Source: Sulfurovum sp. TSL1
GTDB lineage: Bacteria > Campylobacterota > Campylobacteria > Campylobacterales > Sulfurovaceae
DNA length: 64,000 bases
Assembly: GCF_019972135.1 (NCBI RefSeq)
Contig: NZ_BPFI01000001.1
Coordinates: 1,161,106-1,225,105, forward strand
Direction: 5' to 3'
The notes under the pieces are model-generated. The model did no database searches and was not told where the DNA came from. It worked only from the letters and a program-made list of their open reading frames with translations. Shown here piece after piece: positions 8,370 through 16,928 of this stretch. Numbering within the stretch: position 1 is the stretch's first letter; every line of letters begins with the position of its first letter. The translations under genes were made by a program, and so were the position numbers.

Positions 8370-9662
8370 TCAATCTCTTTTCTGCTCTTCATTCACCGAT
8401 CTTATGATCCGTTTCACTACCTCAAACGTACGTTCAACGGATTCCAGGTCGACCATCTCTCTTGTAGAGTGCGGATACCGTATGGTTGGACCGATGGAAG
8501 CAAACTTCATGGCAGGATATTTCTCTGCGATGACACCACACTCAAGTCCTGCATGTATCGCCATCATCTTTGTTTTACCGAACACCGACCGCATCTCTTG
8601 ACTGACAAGATTGGTAAAATCACTGACATCGGGTTTCCATGCGGGGTATTTATCTTCAAGTTTTACGTTAAAACCGTAAGCGTTAAAAAATGCTAATGTT
8701 TCTTTTGAAATATCTTCCAGCTTTAGCGCATCCATTGCACGTGCACTGGTTTCCACAAGAAGCCCACCTTTCTCATCTGCGGTGATAATGGCCAGGTTGA
8801 TACTGACATCAGGAATGCCCAGCGCCTCATTTTGTGCATGTACACCATGCTTGAATTGATGTATCATCTCTATGGTTTGAGCGCCCTCACGCAATACTTT
8901 CGGTCTTTCCGTCAGTTCACGTACCTTCACCAACTCTGTGTTCTCCAACTTCAATGCACTGCGTACAATGGCCACTGCATTTGCCGGAATAGAATTTCGA
9001 CGTTCTCCTGCATAGATACTTGCCAATTGTGTGATCTGGTGTTCATGTAAATACTCACCCAGTACTTTGATCGCAGAAGGAATGCCTTTATCGATATCTA
9101 CACCGGAGTGTCCACCGACCAGTCCTTTGACAGCCACTTCATAGCAATCGCCACTTCCGTCCACATAACTGTCTTGTTTGGTGGCTGTAATATCGACACC
9201 GCCTGCACACCCGATATAGACCTCTGCTTCATCCTCACTGTCTAGGTTTAACATGTAGGGGCTCTGAAGATCAAAGGAGACTTGATTGGCCCCTATGAGT
9301 CCGACCTCTTCGTCAGCCGTGAACAGAAATTCCAACTCTTGGCCTTCATCCATAAGCTGCATCATCATTGCTATGGCCATACCGTTGTCTGCACCTAGGG
9401 AAGCATCTTTGGCTTTCATCCAGCCATCTTCTATATAGGTTTCCAGGATAGGTGCCTTGCCCATGCAGACCATGTCATAATGTGCCTGAAGACAGAGTGC
9501 CGGTCTGCCTTTTGAGATGAAAATATTTTTAATGTCGTCTACTTCAACGTCATACCCTCTTTCTTTAGCAAACGTAACCAAAAATTCCAATAACCTGTCT
9601 GCTATTTTACTGCAGTGCGGGATCTGTGTGAGGGTTTGAAAATGTTCGATGATAGATGACAT
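8370..9662 (-). CDS. pepD: Aminoacyl-histidine dipeptidase (M20 family)
   Basis: A cytoplasmic zinc dipeptidase that hydrolyses Xaa-His and related dipeptides. It is about 430 residues. Metal ligands and catalytic residues are visible: LQAHYDMVCMG (His, Asp), DASLGADNGMA (bridging Asp), TADEEVGLIGA (catalytic Glu), and the C-terminal PHSTREM histidine. The frame can be extended to a TTG at 9680, but the ATG at 9660-9662 is preferred because an AAAAAGAG ribosome binding site precedes it by 5 nt. It is convergent with nth. Confidence 0.93.
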   Translation of the reverse strand: MSSIIEHFQTLTQIPHCSKIADRLLEFLVTFAKERGYDVEVDDIKNIFISKGRPALCLQAHYDMVCMGKAPILETYIEDGWMKAKDASLGADNGMAIAMMMQLMDEGQELEFLFTADEEVGLIGANQVSFDLQSPYMLNLDSEDEAEVYIGCAGGVDITATKQDSYVDGSGDCYEVAVKGLVGGHSGVDIDKGIPSAIKVLGEYLHEHQITQLASIYAGERRNSIPANAVAIVRSALKLENTELVKVRELTERPKVLREGAQTIEMIHQFKHGVHAQNEALGIPDVSINLAIITADEKGGLLVETSARAMDALKLEDISKETLAFFNAYGFNVKLEDKYPAWKPDVSDFTNLVSQEMRSVFGKTKMMAIHAGLECGVIAEKYPAMKFASIGPTIRYPHSTREMVDLESVERTFEVVKRIIRSVNEEQKRD

Positions 9663-9717
9663 ATATACTCTTTTTTCCAAATTATAGTAAAATCACATAA
9701 AAAAACAGGGAGTATGC

Positions 9718-9900
9718 ATGGAACATTTCTTTACCTGTCCCTACTGTTGGGAACGTATCTCCATGGTACTGGACTATTCCGAGGAAGAAAGTGAATATAT
9801 AGAAGACTGTGAAGTATGCTGTCGCCCCATAGAACTTCATTTCAGGTTTTCCGGGAAAGAGTTGGTGAGTTTTGAAGCGAGAAGAATGGAAGGGATCTAA
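9718..9900 (+). CDS. CPXCG-type cysteine-rich small protein
   Basis: A 60-residue protein with two CxxC pairs, CPYC (near residue 8) and CEVCC (near 33), forming a probable zinc ribbon. A conserved PIELHFRF segment follows. It matches the family of small CPXCG cysteine-rich proteins found in many proteobacteria, whose function is unknown. It is divergent from pepD and preceded by AGGGAG at good spacing. Its stop overlaps the stop of the convergent DUF1653 gene by 4 nt. Confidence 0.8.
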   Translation: MEHFFTCPYCWERISMVLDYSEEESEYIEDCEVCCRPIELHFRFSGKELVSFEARRMEGI

Positions 9901-10115
9901 TCCTCATCTTCCAGCTTTTCAAAACGGGGTATGCAGAGCCCCTCTACCTCAACTTTTTCTATGAACATCTCATACGGACGCACCCATGTTCCTTGATCTC
10001 CATATAATGCCTTATAGACCACCATCCACTCCTTGGTCTCTGAGTGTTGTGCTGTCATAAAGACCTCATAAAGATTTCCTTTATAATGTCTGTAGACTCC
10101 TTTTTCCAATTTCAT
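9897..10115 (-). CDS. DUF1653 family protein
   Basis: A 72-residue protein starting with the family-typical KGVYRHYKGNLYEV, followed by AQHSETKEWMVVYKALYGDQGTWVRP (a small beta-rich fold). Function is unknown. It is preceded on its strand by an AGGAGAT ribosome binding site 7 nt before ATG. It is convergent with the CPXCG gene, overlapping at the stop codons. Confidence 0.85.
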   Translation of the reverse strand: MKLEKGVYRHYKGNLYEVFMTAQHSETKEWMVVYKALYGDQGTWVRPYEMFIEKVEVEGLCIPRFEKLEDED

Positions 10116-10217
10116 TTTAGATCTCCTTCTCTTCCGCTATGGATATTAGTCTATAGAATTTTCATTAAAGATACTATAATATACTTATGATTATAGATTT
10201 ACGCAAAAGGATACAAA

Positions 10218-10796
10218 ATGAAAAAATGGCGTTTGGATTTTAGAATATGGCACTGGGTACATGCAACAGTCATTTTGGGCCTGTTAGGCACTGTATTTTT
10301 ACGCAAAACCTTTTTAAGCTGGAGAACGAACTCTGAACTTCTGACACAAAAACTTTCAGAGATCAACATTGAGGTCACCTCAGATCAGGCGAAAACACTT
10401 GCTACCGCCATCCGTGCACCCATGTGGGAGTGGCACATCATCTTAGGGTATGCGCTCGCAGTTTTAGTCGTATGGCGACTACTGCTCTTTTTTACCCCAA
10501 GTGGAAAAACAAACTACCAGAACTTCAAAGAAAAGACGCTCTATAAAAAAACGGTCGCCCTAAGTTATATCGTTTTCTATGCTGTCCTTCTCTTTATGGC
10601 CATTACAGGATTGACCATCCATTTTTATGAAGCACTCTCTCTTACTAAAGATACGGCCCATGACATCAAAGAGCTGCATGAACTTGTCTACAATGCCGTA
10701 CTGATCTTTGTACCTTTACATATCATCGGGGTCATTGTTGCTGAGAGCAGAGATGAAAAAGGGATCATTTCAGATATGATCCACGGAGGGGCGTAA
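10218..10796 (+). CDS. Cytochrome b561-type membrane protein
   Basis: A 192-residue integral membrane protein with four predicted helices (about 13-30, 70-90, 113-135, 155-178). Histidines in or near helices suit two b-type hemes: HWVH (12-15), EWH (near 73), ELHELV (near 154) and PLHIIG (near 171). The family includes cytochrome b561 and the cytochrome b subunits of Ni/Fe hydrogenases and thiosulfate reductases, which pass electrons between quinone and a periplasmic partner. No partner gene is adjacent. The start follows AAAAGGATAC. Confidence 0.8.
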   Translation: MKKWRLDFRIWHWVHATVILGLLGTVFLRKTFLSWRTNSELLTQKLSEINIEVTSDQAKTLATAIRAPMWEWHIILGYALAVLVVWRLLLFFTPSGKTNYQNFKEKTLYKKTVALSYIVFYAVLLFMAITGLTIHFYEALSLTKDTAHDIKELHELVYNAVLIFVPLHIIGVIVAESRDEKGIISDMIHGGA

Positions 10797-10862
10797 AACC
10801 TGTCCGTTTTTAACAGGACCTAATAGAGGAGCTGAACCCATAAACAATAAAGTCCTAAAACC

Positions 10863-13800
10863 CTATAATGAATAATAGGTTGCACCTTTATGGTGTACCA
10901 CCAGTGCAGTCGTGCTCTGTTCCGGGACTATCTGGAATGTCTCAGAGAGTTCTATGCCGAACTCTTCAGGTTTTAACATATCAAACAACTCTCTACTCTG
11001 TTCAAGGTCAGGACATGCCGGGTACCCGAACGAGTATCTCGCACCCTGGTAACGGTTCATACGTACATCACGTAACGTATTGCCTTCATCTTCGGCAGTG
11101 ATATTCAGATCCAAACGTATCTGTTTGTGCACGACTTCAGCCAATGCCTCAGCAAGTTCAACAGAGAGCCCGTGTACCATATTATACTCCAGGTATTTTC
11201 CTGCATCGTAAAGCTCTTTTTCATAGGCACTGAACTTGGCTCCGGCACTGACACAGGTCAGAGCGATGACATCATGTCTGTCATGTCTGAAAAAGTCAGA
11301 AAGTGCACGGTGCGGCTTCCTTCCCTGTCTTGGGAAAGAGAACTTGGTGACTGCCCTGCCGATGACCTTGTCCAAAGGCTCTCGGTTGGCATTTGCATCG
11401 ACATTCCACCCTTCACTCTCATCGAACAAGTACAATTCCTGATCCTCGCTCCTGCAAGGATAATATCCGTAGATGATCGTCGGCTCGAACAGGTCTTTTT
11501 CGATAAACTCTTTTTTCAAACGTTCAAAAGCAGGATAGACCGTCTCATCTATGAGCTTTTGATAGACTTCTTTATCCATACCTTTACTCTTATAGCCCCA
11601 GTGCATCTTAAAGACAGAACGCGTATTGATCCACTCGTAGATCACAGAGAGATCCAAGTCCCCCTTTTGAAGTACTCTTCTTCCCCAGAATGGCGGTGTG
11701 GGTATCTCCACTTTCTCAGGCATCTCTATCTCTTCGAACGGTGGTATCACCACCTCTTTTTTTACTTTTTCCTGACGCTCTTCCATATCTCCGGCCAGAC
11801 GCGTGTCCAACCCTACGGAATTATCTTCATTGAACTTCTCTATACGGCTCATCGCGATCACCCCGTCAAATGCATCACGACAGTAGAATATAGGGCCTTT
11901 GTAGATAGGTCTACAGAAATCATCGACAAAAGAGCGTGTGAGTGCTGCCCCGCCTAAGAGTACCGGAATTTCCATACCCATCTCGGCCATCGTTTCAAGA
12001 TTCTCTTTCATCACCGCTGTGGACTTCACTAGAAGACCGCTCATTCCTATGGCCTGTATCGATTGTTTCTCTACAATGTCGAGATACTCCTGCAGTTCCG
12101 TTTTGATGCCCACATTGACCACTTTAAATCCGTTGTTCGAAAGGATAATGTCCACAAGGTTTTTACCCACATCATGAACATCCCCTTTGACCGTACCGAT
12201 GACCAGTGTGGTATCCGTCTCTTTTTCCTGTTTGGTCAAATAAGGATTGAGGTAGTCTACCGTTGCTTTCATCGTTTCGGCACTCTGCAGTACAAAAGGA
12301 AGCTGCATCTGTCCTGAACCAAAGAGTTCACCCACCACTTTCATCGCATCAATAAGGATCTCATTGACTATCACATCGGGGTGTATCTCGTGACGTGCCT
12401 CCTCCACAAGCGGCAGCATCCTTTCTTTGTCACCATCCATAAGAAGTTTTTTAATCTTCTCTTCATGACTCATAGCCTCATAAGCTTCATCTGCACCCTC
12501 ATCTTCTACCACAGCATCTGCAAAATGGTCGATGAATTTAAACAATGATTTCTCATCCGGTGTAAAAAGCAACTCTTCACAAATCGCAATGTCTTCTGCC
12601 GTCATTTTGGCCAGGGGAATAATGTGTTTCACATTGATGATCACAGAGGTCATACCTGCCTGTACACAATGATGCAAAAAGACTGAATTGAGGTAGAACC
12701 TCGCATGCTTTTCCAAACCGAATGAGATGTTTGAAAGGCCAAGCGTGGAACCTACCTCAGGATAGATCTCATGTATCTCTTTGATAGCTTCATAGGCATT
12801 CTTTCCAGCCAATCTGTCTTCTTCTTCACCTGTACCCACTGTAAAGGCCAACATATCGAACATAATGTTTTGAGGTTTCAGTCCATATTTGTTCACGGCA
12901 AGTTCATACATGCGTTTAGCCACCGCTACTTTCTTCTCTTTGCTCCTTGCCATCCCCTCTTCATCGATCACAAGGCAGACAAGTACAGCCCCAAACTTTT
13001 TGGCCAATTTACAGTAGGTTGCAAAGTTCTCTTCTCCATCTTCGAGGTTCGTGGAGTTGATGATAGGCTTTCCACCGATACACTTCAGCCCCTCTTCTAT
13101 CGTATTGGGTCGTGTTGCATCCGGCATAAGAGGAAGCGGTATCTTCTGGTTATAGAGCTCCATGACCGCCCTCATATCCTTGGCCCCGTCACGTCCTGCA
13201 AACTCCACGTTGACATCAAGCATATGTGCCCCATCACGTACCTGTGCCTGACCTACGGTCAGTGTACCTTCATAGTCACTGGCCAAAATAAGCTCTCTGA
13301 ATGCTTTTGATCCTGTCGCATTTGAACGCTCCCCTATGAGCAGTGGTGCCGGTTCCTGGAACAACTCTACACTATTGAACAAAGAAGCGACACTTGGCTT
13401 GATACTACCTGTAGGTTTTTTAGGGACTATCACTTCAACTGCTTTTTTGAGTGCCTGGATATGCTGTGGTGTTGTTCCGCAACATCCACCTAAAAAGCTT
13501 ACACCGGCGTACCTTGTAAATTCCAATTGTTTTTCAGTAAATTCATCCGGTCCCATAGGATAGAAGGTATACCCCCCACGGTTCTGGGGCAAGCCTGCAT
13601 TCGCATGCACTGAGATAGGTATCGCACAAAGTTCAGAGAGTGTTTTAAGGTGTTTTTTTACCTGGTCTGGCCCCGTACCGCAGTTAAATCCAAGTGATAA
13701 GATATCAAACGGTTCAAGTATTGTAACGATCGTCTCAACATTGGTACCTATAAGCATAGTTCCACTCAGTTCGATCGTAACGGATACCATAATAGGAAGC

Positions 13801-14387
13801 TGCACATCTCTCTCTTCATTTGCATCCTGACATGCATGCAATGCAGCTTTGATCTGCAGAGGATCCTGACAGGTTTCCAAAAGAAAAACATCACATCCGC
13901 CATCTATAAGTCCAAGTGCAACACATTTATACCCTTCATACATTTCATCATAATGGATATGCCCTAGAGAAGGAAGCTTTGTGCCCGGTCCTATCGAACC
14001 CAAGACAAACTTCGGTGACTTCTCTGTACCGTATTCGTTACAGATCTTCTTTACTATCTGAGCACCTTTTTTAGAAAGTTCATAGGCACGTTCACCCATC
14101 TGATACTCATCCAGTACCCAAGGCATCGTACCAAATGTGTTCGTCTTAAGTAGGTCAGCACCTGCCATAGCATAACGCTTATGGATACGCTCTATAAGTT
14201 CCGGTGCACTATGGTTAAGCAGTTCATTACATCCCTCTTGATCCACACCTTTATCATCTATCCATGCTTCGGAAGGAACTTTAAGGTCTTGTATCTGTGT
14301 ACCCATTGCGCCATCGATGACGAGTATACGCTCTTGTAAAAGTGATTTGATTGTTTCTGTAATAGACAAAAAACGCCCCTTTATCAT
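10863..14387 (-). CDS. metH: Cobalamin-dependent methionine synthase
   Basis: Transfers methyl from methyltetrahydrofolate to homocysteine via cobalamin. It is 1174 residues and all four modules are present. These are a homocysteine domain with zinc cysteines (GGCCGTTP, C302/C303), a pterin domain starting near LIGERSNATGSK, a B12 cap and Rossmann domain with the lower-axial His738 in DVHDVGKN, and a C-terminal AdoMet reactivation domain ending with SFGYPACPD. The ATG at 14385-14387 lacks a ribosome binding site. A TTG at 14369, preceded by AAGGGG at 6-nt spacing, is a plausible true start. No cobalamin riboswitch was recognised upstream. Confidence 0.97.
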   Translation of the reverse strand: MIKGRFLSITETIKSLLQERILVIDGAMGTQIQDLKVPSEAWIDDKGVDQEGCNELLNHSAPELIERIHKRYAMAGADLLKTNTFGTMPWVLDEYQMGERAYELSKKGAQIVKKICNEYGTEKSPKFVLGSIGPGTKLPSLGHIHYDEMYEGYKCVALGLIDGGCDVFLLETCQDPLQIKAALHACQDANEERDVQLPIMVSVTIELSGTMLIGTNVETIVTILEPFDILSLGFNCGTGPDQVKKHLKTLSELCAIPISVHANAGLPQNRGGYTFYPMGPDEFTEKQLEFTRYAGVSFLGGCCGTTPQHIQALKKAVEVIVPKKPTGSIKPSVASLFNSVELFQEPAPLLIGERSNATGSKAFRELILASDYEGTLTVGQAQVRDGAHMLDVNVEFAGRDGAKDMRAVMELYNQKIPLPLMPDATRPNTIEEGLKCIGGKPIINSTNLEDGEENFATYCKLAKKFGAVLVCLVIDEEGMARSKEKKVAVAKRMYELAVNKYGLKPQNIMFDMLAFTVGTGEEEDRLAGKNAYEAIKEIHEIYPEVGSTLGLSNISFGLEKHARFYLNSVFLHHCVQAGMTSVIINVKHIIPLAKMTAEDIAICEELLFTPDEKSLFKFIDHFADAVVEDEGADEAYEAMSHEEKIKKLLMDGDKERMLPLVEEARHEIHPDVIVNEILIDAMKVVGELFGSGQMQLPFVLQSAETMKATVDYLNPYLTKQEKETDTTLVIGTVKGDVHDVGKNLVDIILSNNGFKVVNVGIKTELQEYLDIVEKQSIQAIGMSGLLVKSTAVMKENLETMAEMGMEIPVLLGGAALTRSFVDDFCRPIYKGPIFYCRDAFDGVIAMSRIEKFNEDNSVGLDTRLAGDMEERQEKVKKEVVIPPFEEIEMPEKVEIPTPPFWGRRVLQKGDLDLSVIYEWINTRSVFKMHWGYKSKGMDKEVYQKLIDETVYPAFERLKKEFIEKDLFEPTIIYGYYPCRSEDQELYLFDESEGWNVDANANREPLDKVIGRAVTKFSFPRQGRKPHRALSDFFRHDRHDVIALTCVSAGAKFSAYEKELYDAGKYLEYNMVHGLSVELAEALAEVVHKQIRLDLNITAEDEGNTLRDVRMNRYQGARYSFGYPACPDLEQSRELFDMLKPEEFGIELSETFQIVPEQSTTALVVHHKGATYYSL

Positions 14388-14521
14388 AATTCTGTAATTG
14401 TAGCAAAGTATGAAGAAAATATGATTAAATCTGAGTCACAAAGTAGTCTATTATGTCCATATAAGCTATAGATAGATACTATGTTAGGTATAATATCTAA
14501 GGCTAAACTCATTGTGAAGTG

Positions 14522-14602
14522 AGGACAGAAAGTGATGGGTCTCAATGTAGATTGCCAGACTGCCAAATGTATTTGATCTGCATTTGTACTTCCTTTTGTC
14601 CT
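14522..14602 (+). ncRNA. Possible structured leader RNA upstream of the PAS gene
   Basis: An 81-nt stretch that can fold into a three-way junction. The closing stem pairs AGGACA-G-AAAG (14522-14532) with CTTTTGTCCT (14593-14602), ten pairs and one bulged G. It encloses a GTCT/AGAC hairpin (14539-14560) and a CAAATG/CATTTG hairpin (14564-14586). A TATAAT at 14489-14494 could start a transcript just upstream. It matches no riboswitch consensus I know. Base pairing in AT-rich DNA can arise by chance. Confidence 0.3.
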
Positions 14603-14646
14603 AATAAGACTTTTAATGCAACCTATCTATTGTTTATGGAGAGAAA

Positions 14647-15099
14647 ATGGGAAAAACAATTAAAAACACTATTAACGGAAAAGAAATCACAAAACCAGAT
14701 CCGGTAGATGTAGAAGTGCCGTTTGACGGTGGTGTGATGATCACAGAAACAGACCCGGCAGGTATCATCACTTATGCCAACCGTAAATTTCGTGAACTTA
14801 CCGGTTATACAAAAGAAGAACTCATCGGATCTCCACACAGTATAAACAGACACCCAGATATGCCAAAAGCTGCATTTAAAGGGTTATGGGAAACCATCAA
14901 AGGTGGAAACTATTGGGAAGGGTTTGTCAAAAATATGACAAGTGAAGGCAAATATTACAATGTTGTTGTATGGATCAAGCCTAAATTGGATGATGACGGC
15001 AATGTCATCGGATATATTGCAGGAAGAAAGATCCCTGATAAAGACCTCATGCAAAGAGCTTTCGACAAATACAAGGTCATGAAGAATGATGAAATGTAG
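14647..15099 (+). CDS. Stand-alone PAS-domain sensor (CetB/Aer-type)
   Basis: A 150-residue cytoplasmic protein that is essentially one PAS domain (residues about 28-130): ITETDPAGIITYANRKF, then TGYTKEELIGSPHSINRHPDMP, then FKGLWETIKGGNYWEGFVKN. This is the Aer-like FAD-binding PAS type; in Campylobacter, CetB of this kind signals with a separate membrane partner (CetA) in energy taxis. No transmitter or chemotaxis domain is attached and no partner gene is adjacent. A GGAGAG ribosome binding site precedes the ATG. FAD binding is inferred. Confidence 0.8.
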   Translation: MGKTIKNTINGKEITKPDPVDVEVPFDGGVMITETDPAGIITYANRKFRELTGYTKEELIGSPHSINRHPDMPKAAFKGLWETIKGGNYWEGFVKNMTSEGKYYNVVVWIKPKLDDDGNVIGYIAGRKIPDKDLMQRAFDKYKVMKNDEM

Positions 15100-15121
15100 T
15101 TAATGGGCCTAACCCATTAAC
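15099..15121. terminator. Hairpin between convergent genes
   Basis: Perfect 9-bp arms GTTAATGGG / CCCATTAAC around CCTAA, starting at the last base of the PAS gene stop codon. It lies between convergent genes, so it may end transcripts from both sides. The flanking T tract is weak, so intrinsic termination is uncertain. Confidence 0.5.
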
Positions 15122-15139
15122 CAAAAAGTATATACAATA

Positions 15140-15370
15140 CTATAACGCTTTTTTTGCTTCCTGCAATGCTTCGATCACTGCATCGATATTTGCTTTAGGA
15201 ATATGCACTTTCCAGTCCGGTTCTTCAGCACCTGCCTGCAGTGAAATACCGATACTTGCTACACTTTCACTCTTTGGACCATACGGTTCTTTTACTGTGG
15301 TCACTGTGATCTTCCCATCTTTTGTACCACTCAAACCCATTTCATCTATTTTTGTGACTGTTCCGCTCAT
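15140..15370 (-). CDS. Small conserved-looking hypothetical protein
   Basis: A 76-residue soluble protein of unknown function with no recognised domain. It begins SGTVTKIDEMGLSGTKDGKITVTTV (beta-strand rich) and ends with a predicted helix, NIDAVIEALQEAKKAL. Support for it being real is an AAAGGAG ribosome binding site ahead of ATG, normal amino-acid composition and close packing between convergent and co-directional genes. It lies 49 nt downstream of the lpxD-side gap but on the same strand as lpxD. Confidence 0.65.
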   Translation of the reverse strand: MSGTVTKIDEMGLSGTKDGKITVTTVKEPYGPKSESVASIGISLQAGAEEPDWKVHIPKANIDAVIEALQEAKKAL

Positions 15371-15419
15371 CTATACTCCTTTAAATTTTGATATCAATGA
15401 TTATAGTACAATGACTTAA

Positions 15420-16379
15420 CTATTTTTTACCTTTGAGCAAACCCATCATTTTGGCCTGCAAACGCAACCACATTTTATGATCAATAGCAGGAAACCCTGC
15501 ATAGGTCTTACCACCTTCAAGAGATTTGGTGACACCACCTTTTCCTGCAATGGTTGCAAAAGCACCCACTTTCAAGTGTCCTGCAGTGGCACTCTGTCCG
15601 CCCATGACCACATTTCTGCCTAACGTCGTCGAACCTGCAAGACCCACTTGTGCAGCACAAAGTGTATGCTCTCCTACATCACAGTTATGTGCGATCTGTA
15701 TCAGATTATCCAGTTTGGTACCTTTACGTATATAGGTGGTACCAAATACGGCTCTGTCTATGGCACAGTTTGCACCGATCTCTACATTATCTTCTACCAC
15801 CACATTACCATTCTGATAGATCTTCACATGCTCACCAAGCTTTGTATGCGCAAATCCGTACCCGTCACAACCGATCACCGTACCGCTATGAATGATACAC
15901 TCAGCGCCGATCTGTGTATGATGATACAAGGTCACATTGGGATGCAGAAGTGTCCCTGAACCAACAGTCACATTGTCTCCGAGATAACACCCCGGTAAGA
16001 TGGTCACATGATCTCCAAGTGTCACATTCTTACCAAAAGAGACGCTTGTATCTATATCGCAACCTTTACCCATAGCAGGCTGTGATGTCTCACTCCCCAT
16101 TTTATGTGCAAAGAACTTAGAGGCCAGTGCCAGTTTAAGATATGCCTCATCCGTAATCAATGCGATCGTTCCGGAAGGCAGTAATCCTGCATGCTTTTCA
16201 TCGATCAACACCGCAGCAGCCTTGGTCTCTGCCAATTGTGAAGCATATTTACTGTCTGTAAAAAAACTGAGTTGTGTGGAAGTCGCCTCACTTAAGGTAT
16301 GTATCCCTTCGATAGTGATATCTTCACCATGAAAATCTACACCGATATGTGCTGTGATCTGAGAGAGTGGGTAAGTCAT
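15420..16379 (-). CDS. lpxD: UDP-3-O-(3-hydroxyacyl)glucosamine N-acyltransferase
   Basis: Third committed step of lipid A synthesis: N-acylation of UDP-3-O-acylglucosamine. It is 319 residues. An N-terminal uridine-binding domain (about 1-100) precedes a left-handed beta-helix of hexapeptide repeats (for example [19 protein letters not shown]) and a C-terminal helical tail ([15 protein letters not shown]). The catalytic histidine is expected in [12 protein letters not shown], near residue 230. It lies downstream of ilvBH on the same strand; the link to branched-chain synthesis is positional only. Confidence 0.96.
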   Translation of the reverse strand: MTYPLSQITAHIGVDFHGEDITIEGIHTLSEATSTQLSFFTDSKYASQLAETKAAAVLIDEKHAGLLPSGTIALITDEAYLKLALASKFFAHKMGSETSQPAMGKGCDIDTSVSFGKNVTLGDHVTILPGCYLGDNVTVGSGTLLHPNVTLYHHTQIGAECIIHSGTVIGCDGYGFAHTKLGEHVKIYQNGNVVVEDNVEIGANCAIDRAVFGTTYIRKGTKLDNLIQIAHNCDVGEHTLCAAQVGLAGSTTLGRNVVMGGQSATAGHLKVGAFATIAGKGGVTKSLEGGKTYAGFPAIDHKMWLRLQAKMMGLLKGKK

Positions 16380-16407
16380 AAAGTGGTCCTTTTAACTTAA
16401 AGTAGAT

Positions 16408-16432
16408 GTCACTTTCCTGTAAGGAGAGTGAC
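16408..16432 (-). promoter_or_regulatory. Hairpin in ilvH-lpxD intergenic gap
   Basis: Arms GTCACTTTCC and GGAGAGTGAC (one G-T type mismatch) around a 5-nt loop, in the 69-bp gap between ilvH stop and lpxD start. There is no T run. It may be an mRNA processing or stabilising element. Confidence 0.35.
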
Positions 16433-16448
16433 AGAAGTAAAATGGTTT

Positions 16449-16928
16449 CTATCTTTCTATAGCTACAACACCGCCACGTACAACTTCATAAGGGTTGTAA
16501 CGCTGCGCTGCTTCTATAAAATGCTGTATACGTATAGGTTCATCTGCAACCATGGCAATGATCATCTCTTTACCCACATTTGCGATACCACCGTTATATG
16601 CGGCACATAATGCTCCGATGTCACTTAAGTGCTCGGTAATAGGGAACTTCACCAAGACCATCTCTTTTTCAACCATCTCTTCATGCTCGATCACCTTATA
16701 GACGGGTATGAGCTTATGCAGTTGCTTGGTGATCTGTTCCATCACTTTAGTAGAACCGTTCGTTTCGATCGTAATATGTGACATATCACTGTCTGGTATG
16801 GGTGCCACAGTGAGTGATGCGATGTTATAGCCACGTGCTGCAAAAAGTGATGTGACACGTGCAAGAACAGAACTTTCATTCAATACGATAACAGAAATAA
16901 CACGTCTTTCATTCATAGAATTTTCCAT
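16449..16928 (-). CDS. ilvH: Acetolactate synthase, small (regulatory) subunit
   Basis: Regulatory partner of IlvB that confers valine feedback sensitivity. It is 159 residues: an N-terminal ACT domain (RRVISVIVLNESSVLARVTSLFAARGYNI) and the C-terminal ACT-like domain (from about 85). The start ATG overlaps the ilvB TAA by one base (TAATG), and AAAGGAG lies at good distance within the ilvB end, which indicates translational coupling that sets the subunit ratio. Confidence 0.96.
   Translation of the reverse strand: MENSMNERRVISVIVLNESSVLARVTSLFAARGYNIASLTVAPIPDSDMSHITIETNGSTKVMEQITKQLHKLIPVYKVIEHEEMVEKEMVLVKFPITEHLSDIGALCAAYNGGIANVGKEMIIAMVADEPIRIQHFIEAAQRYNPYEVVRGGVVAIER

Noticed and set aside
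10796-10862. CCTGT/ACAGG hairpin after the cytochrome b gene as a terminator
   Set aside because: Only five pairs with a long loop and no T tract; too weak to call.
11127-11957. 276-codon open frame on the + strand inside metH
   Set aside because: It is the antisense shadow of the metH B12 and reactivation domains; peptide composition is not protein-like and no ribosome site precedes it.
14384-14566. 60-codon frame on the - strand in the metH-PAS gap
   Set aside because: No ribosome site, no recognisable domain, and it covers the likely PAS promoter and leader.
14388-14646. Cobalamin riboswitch for metH
   Set aside because: The metH side of the gap lacks the B12-box pattern; the candidate leader reads toward the PAS gene instead.
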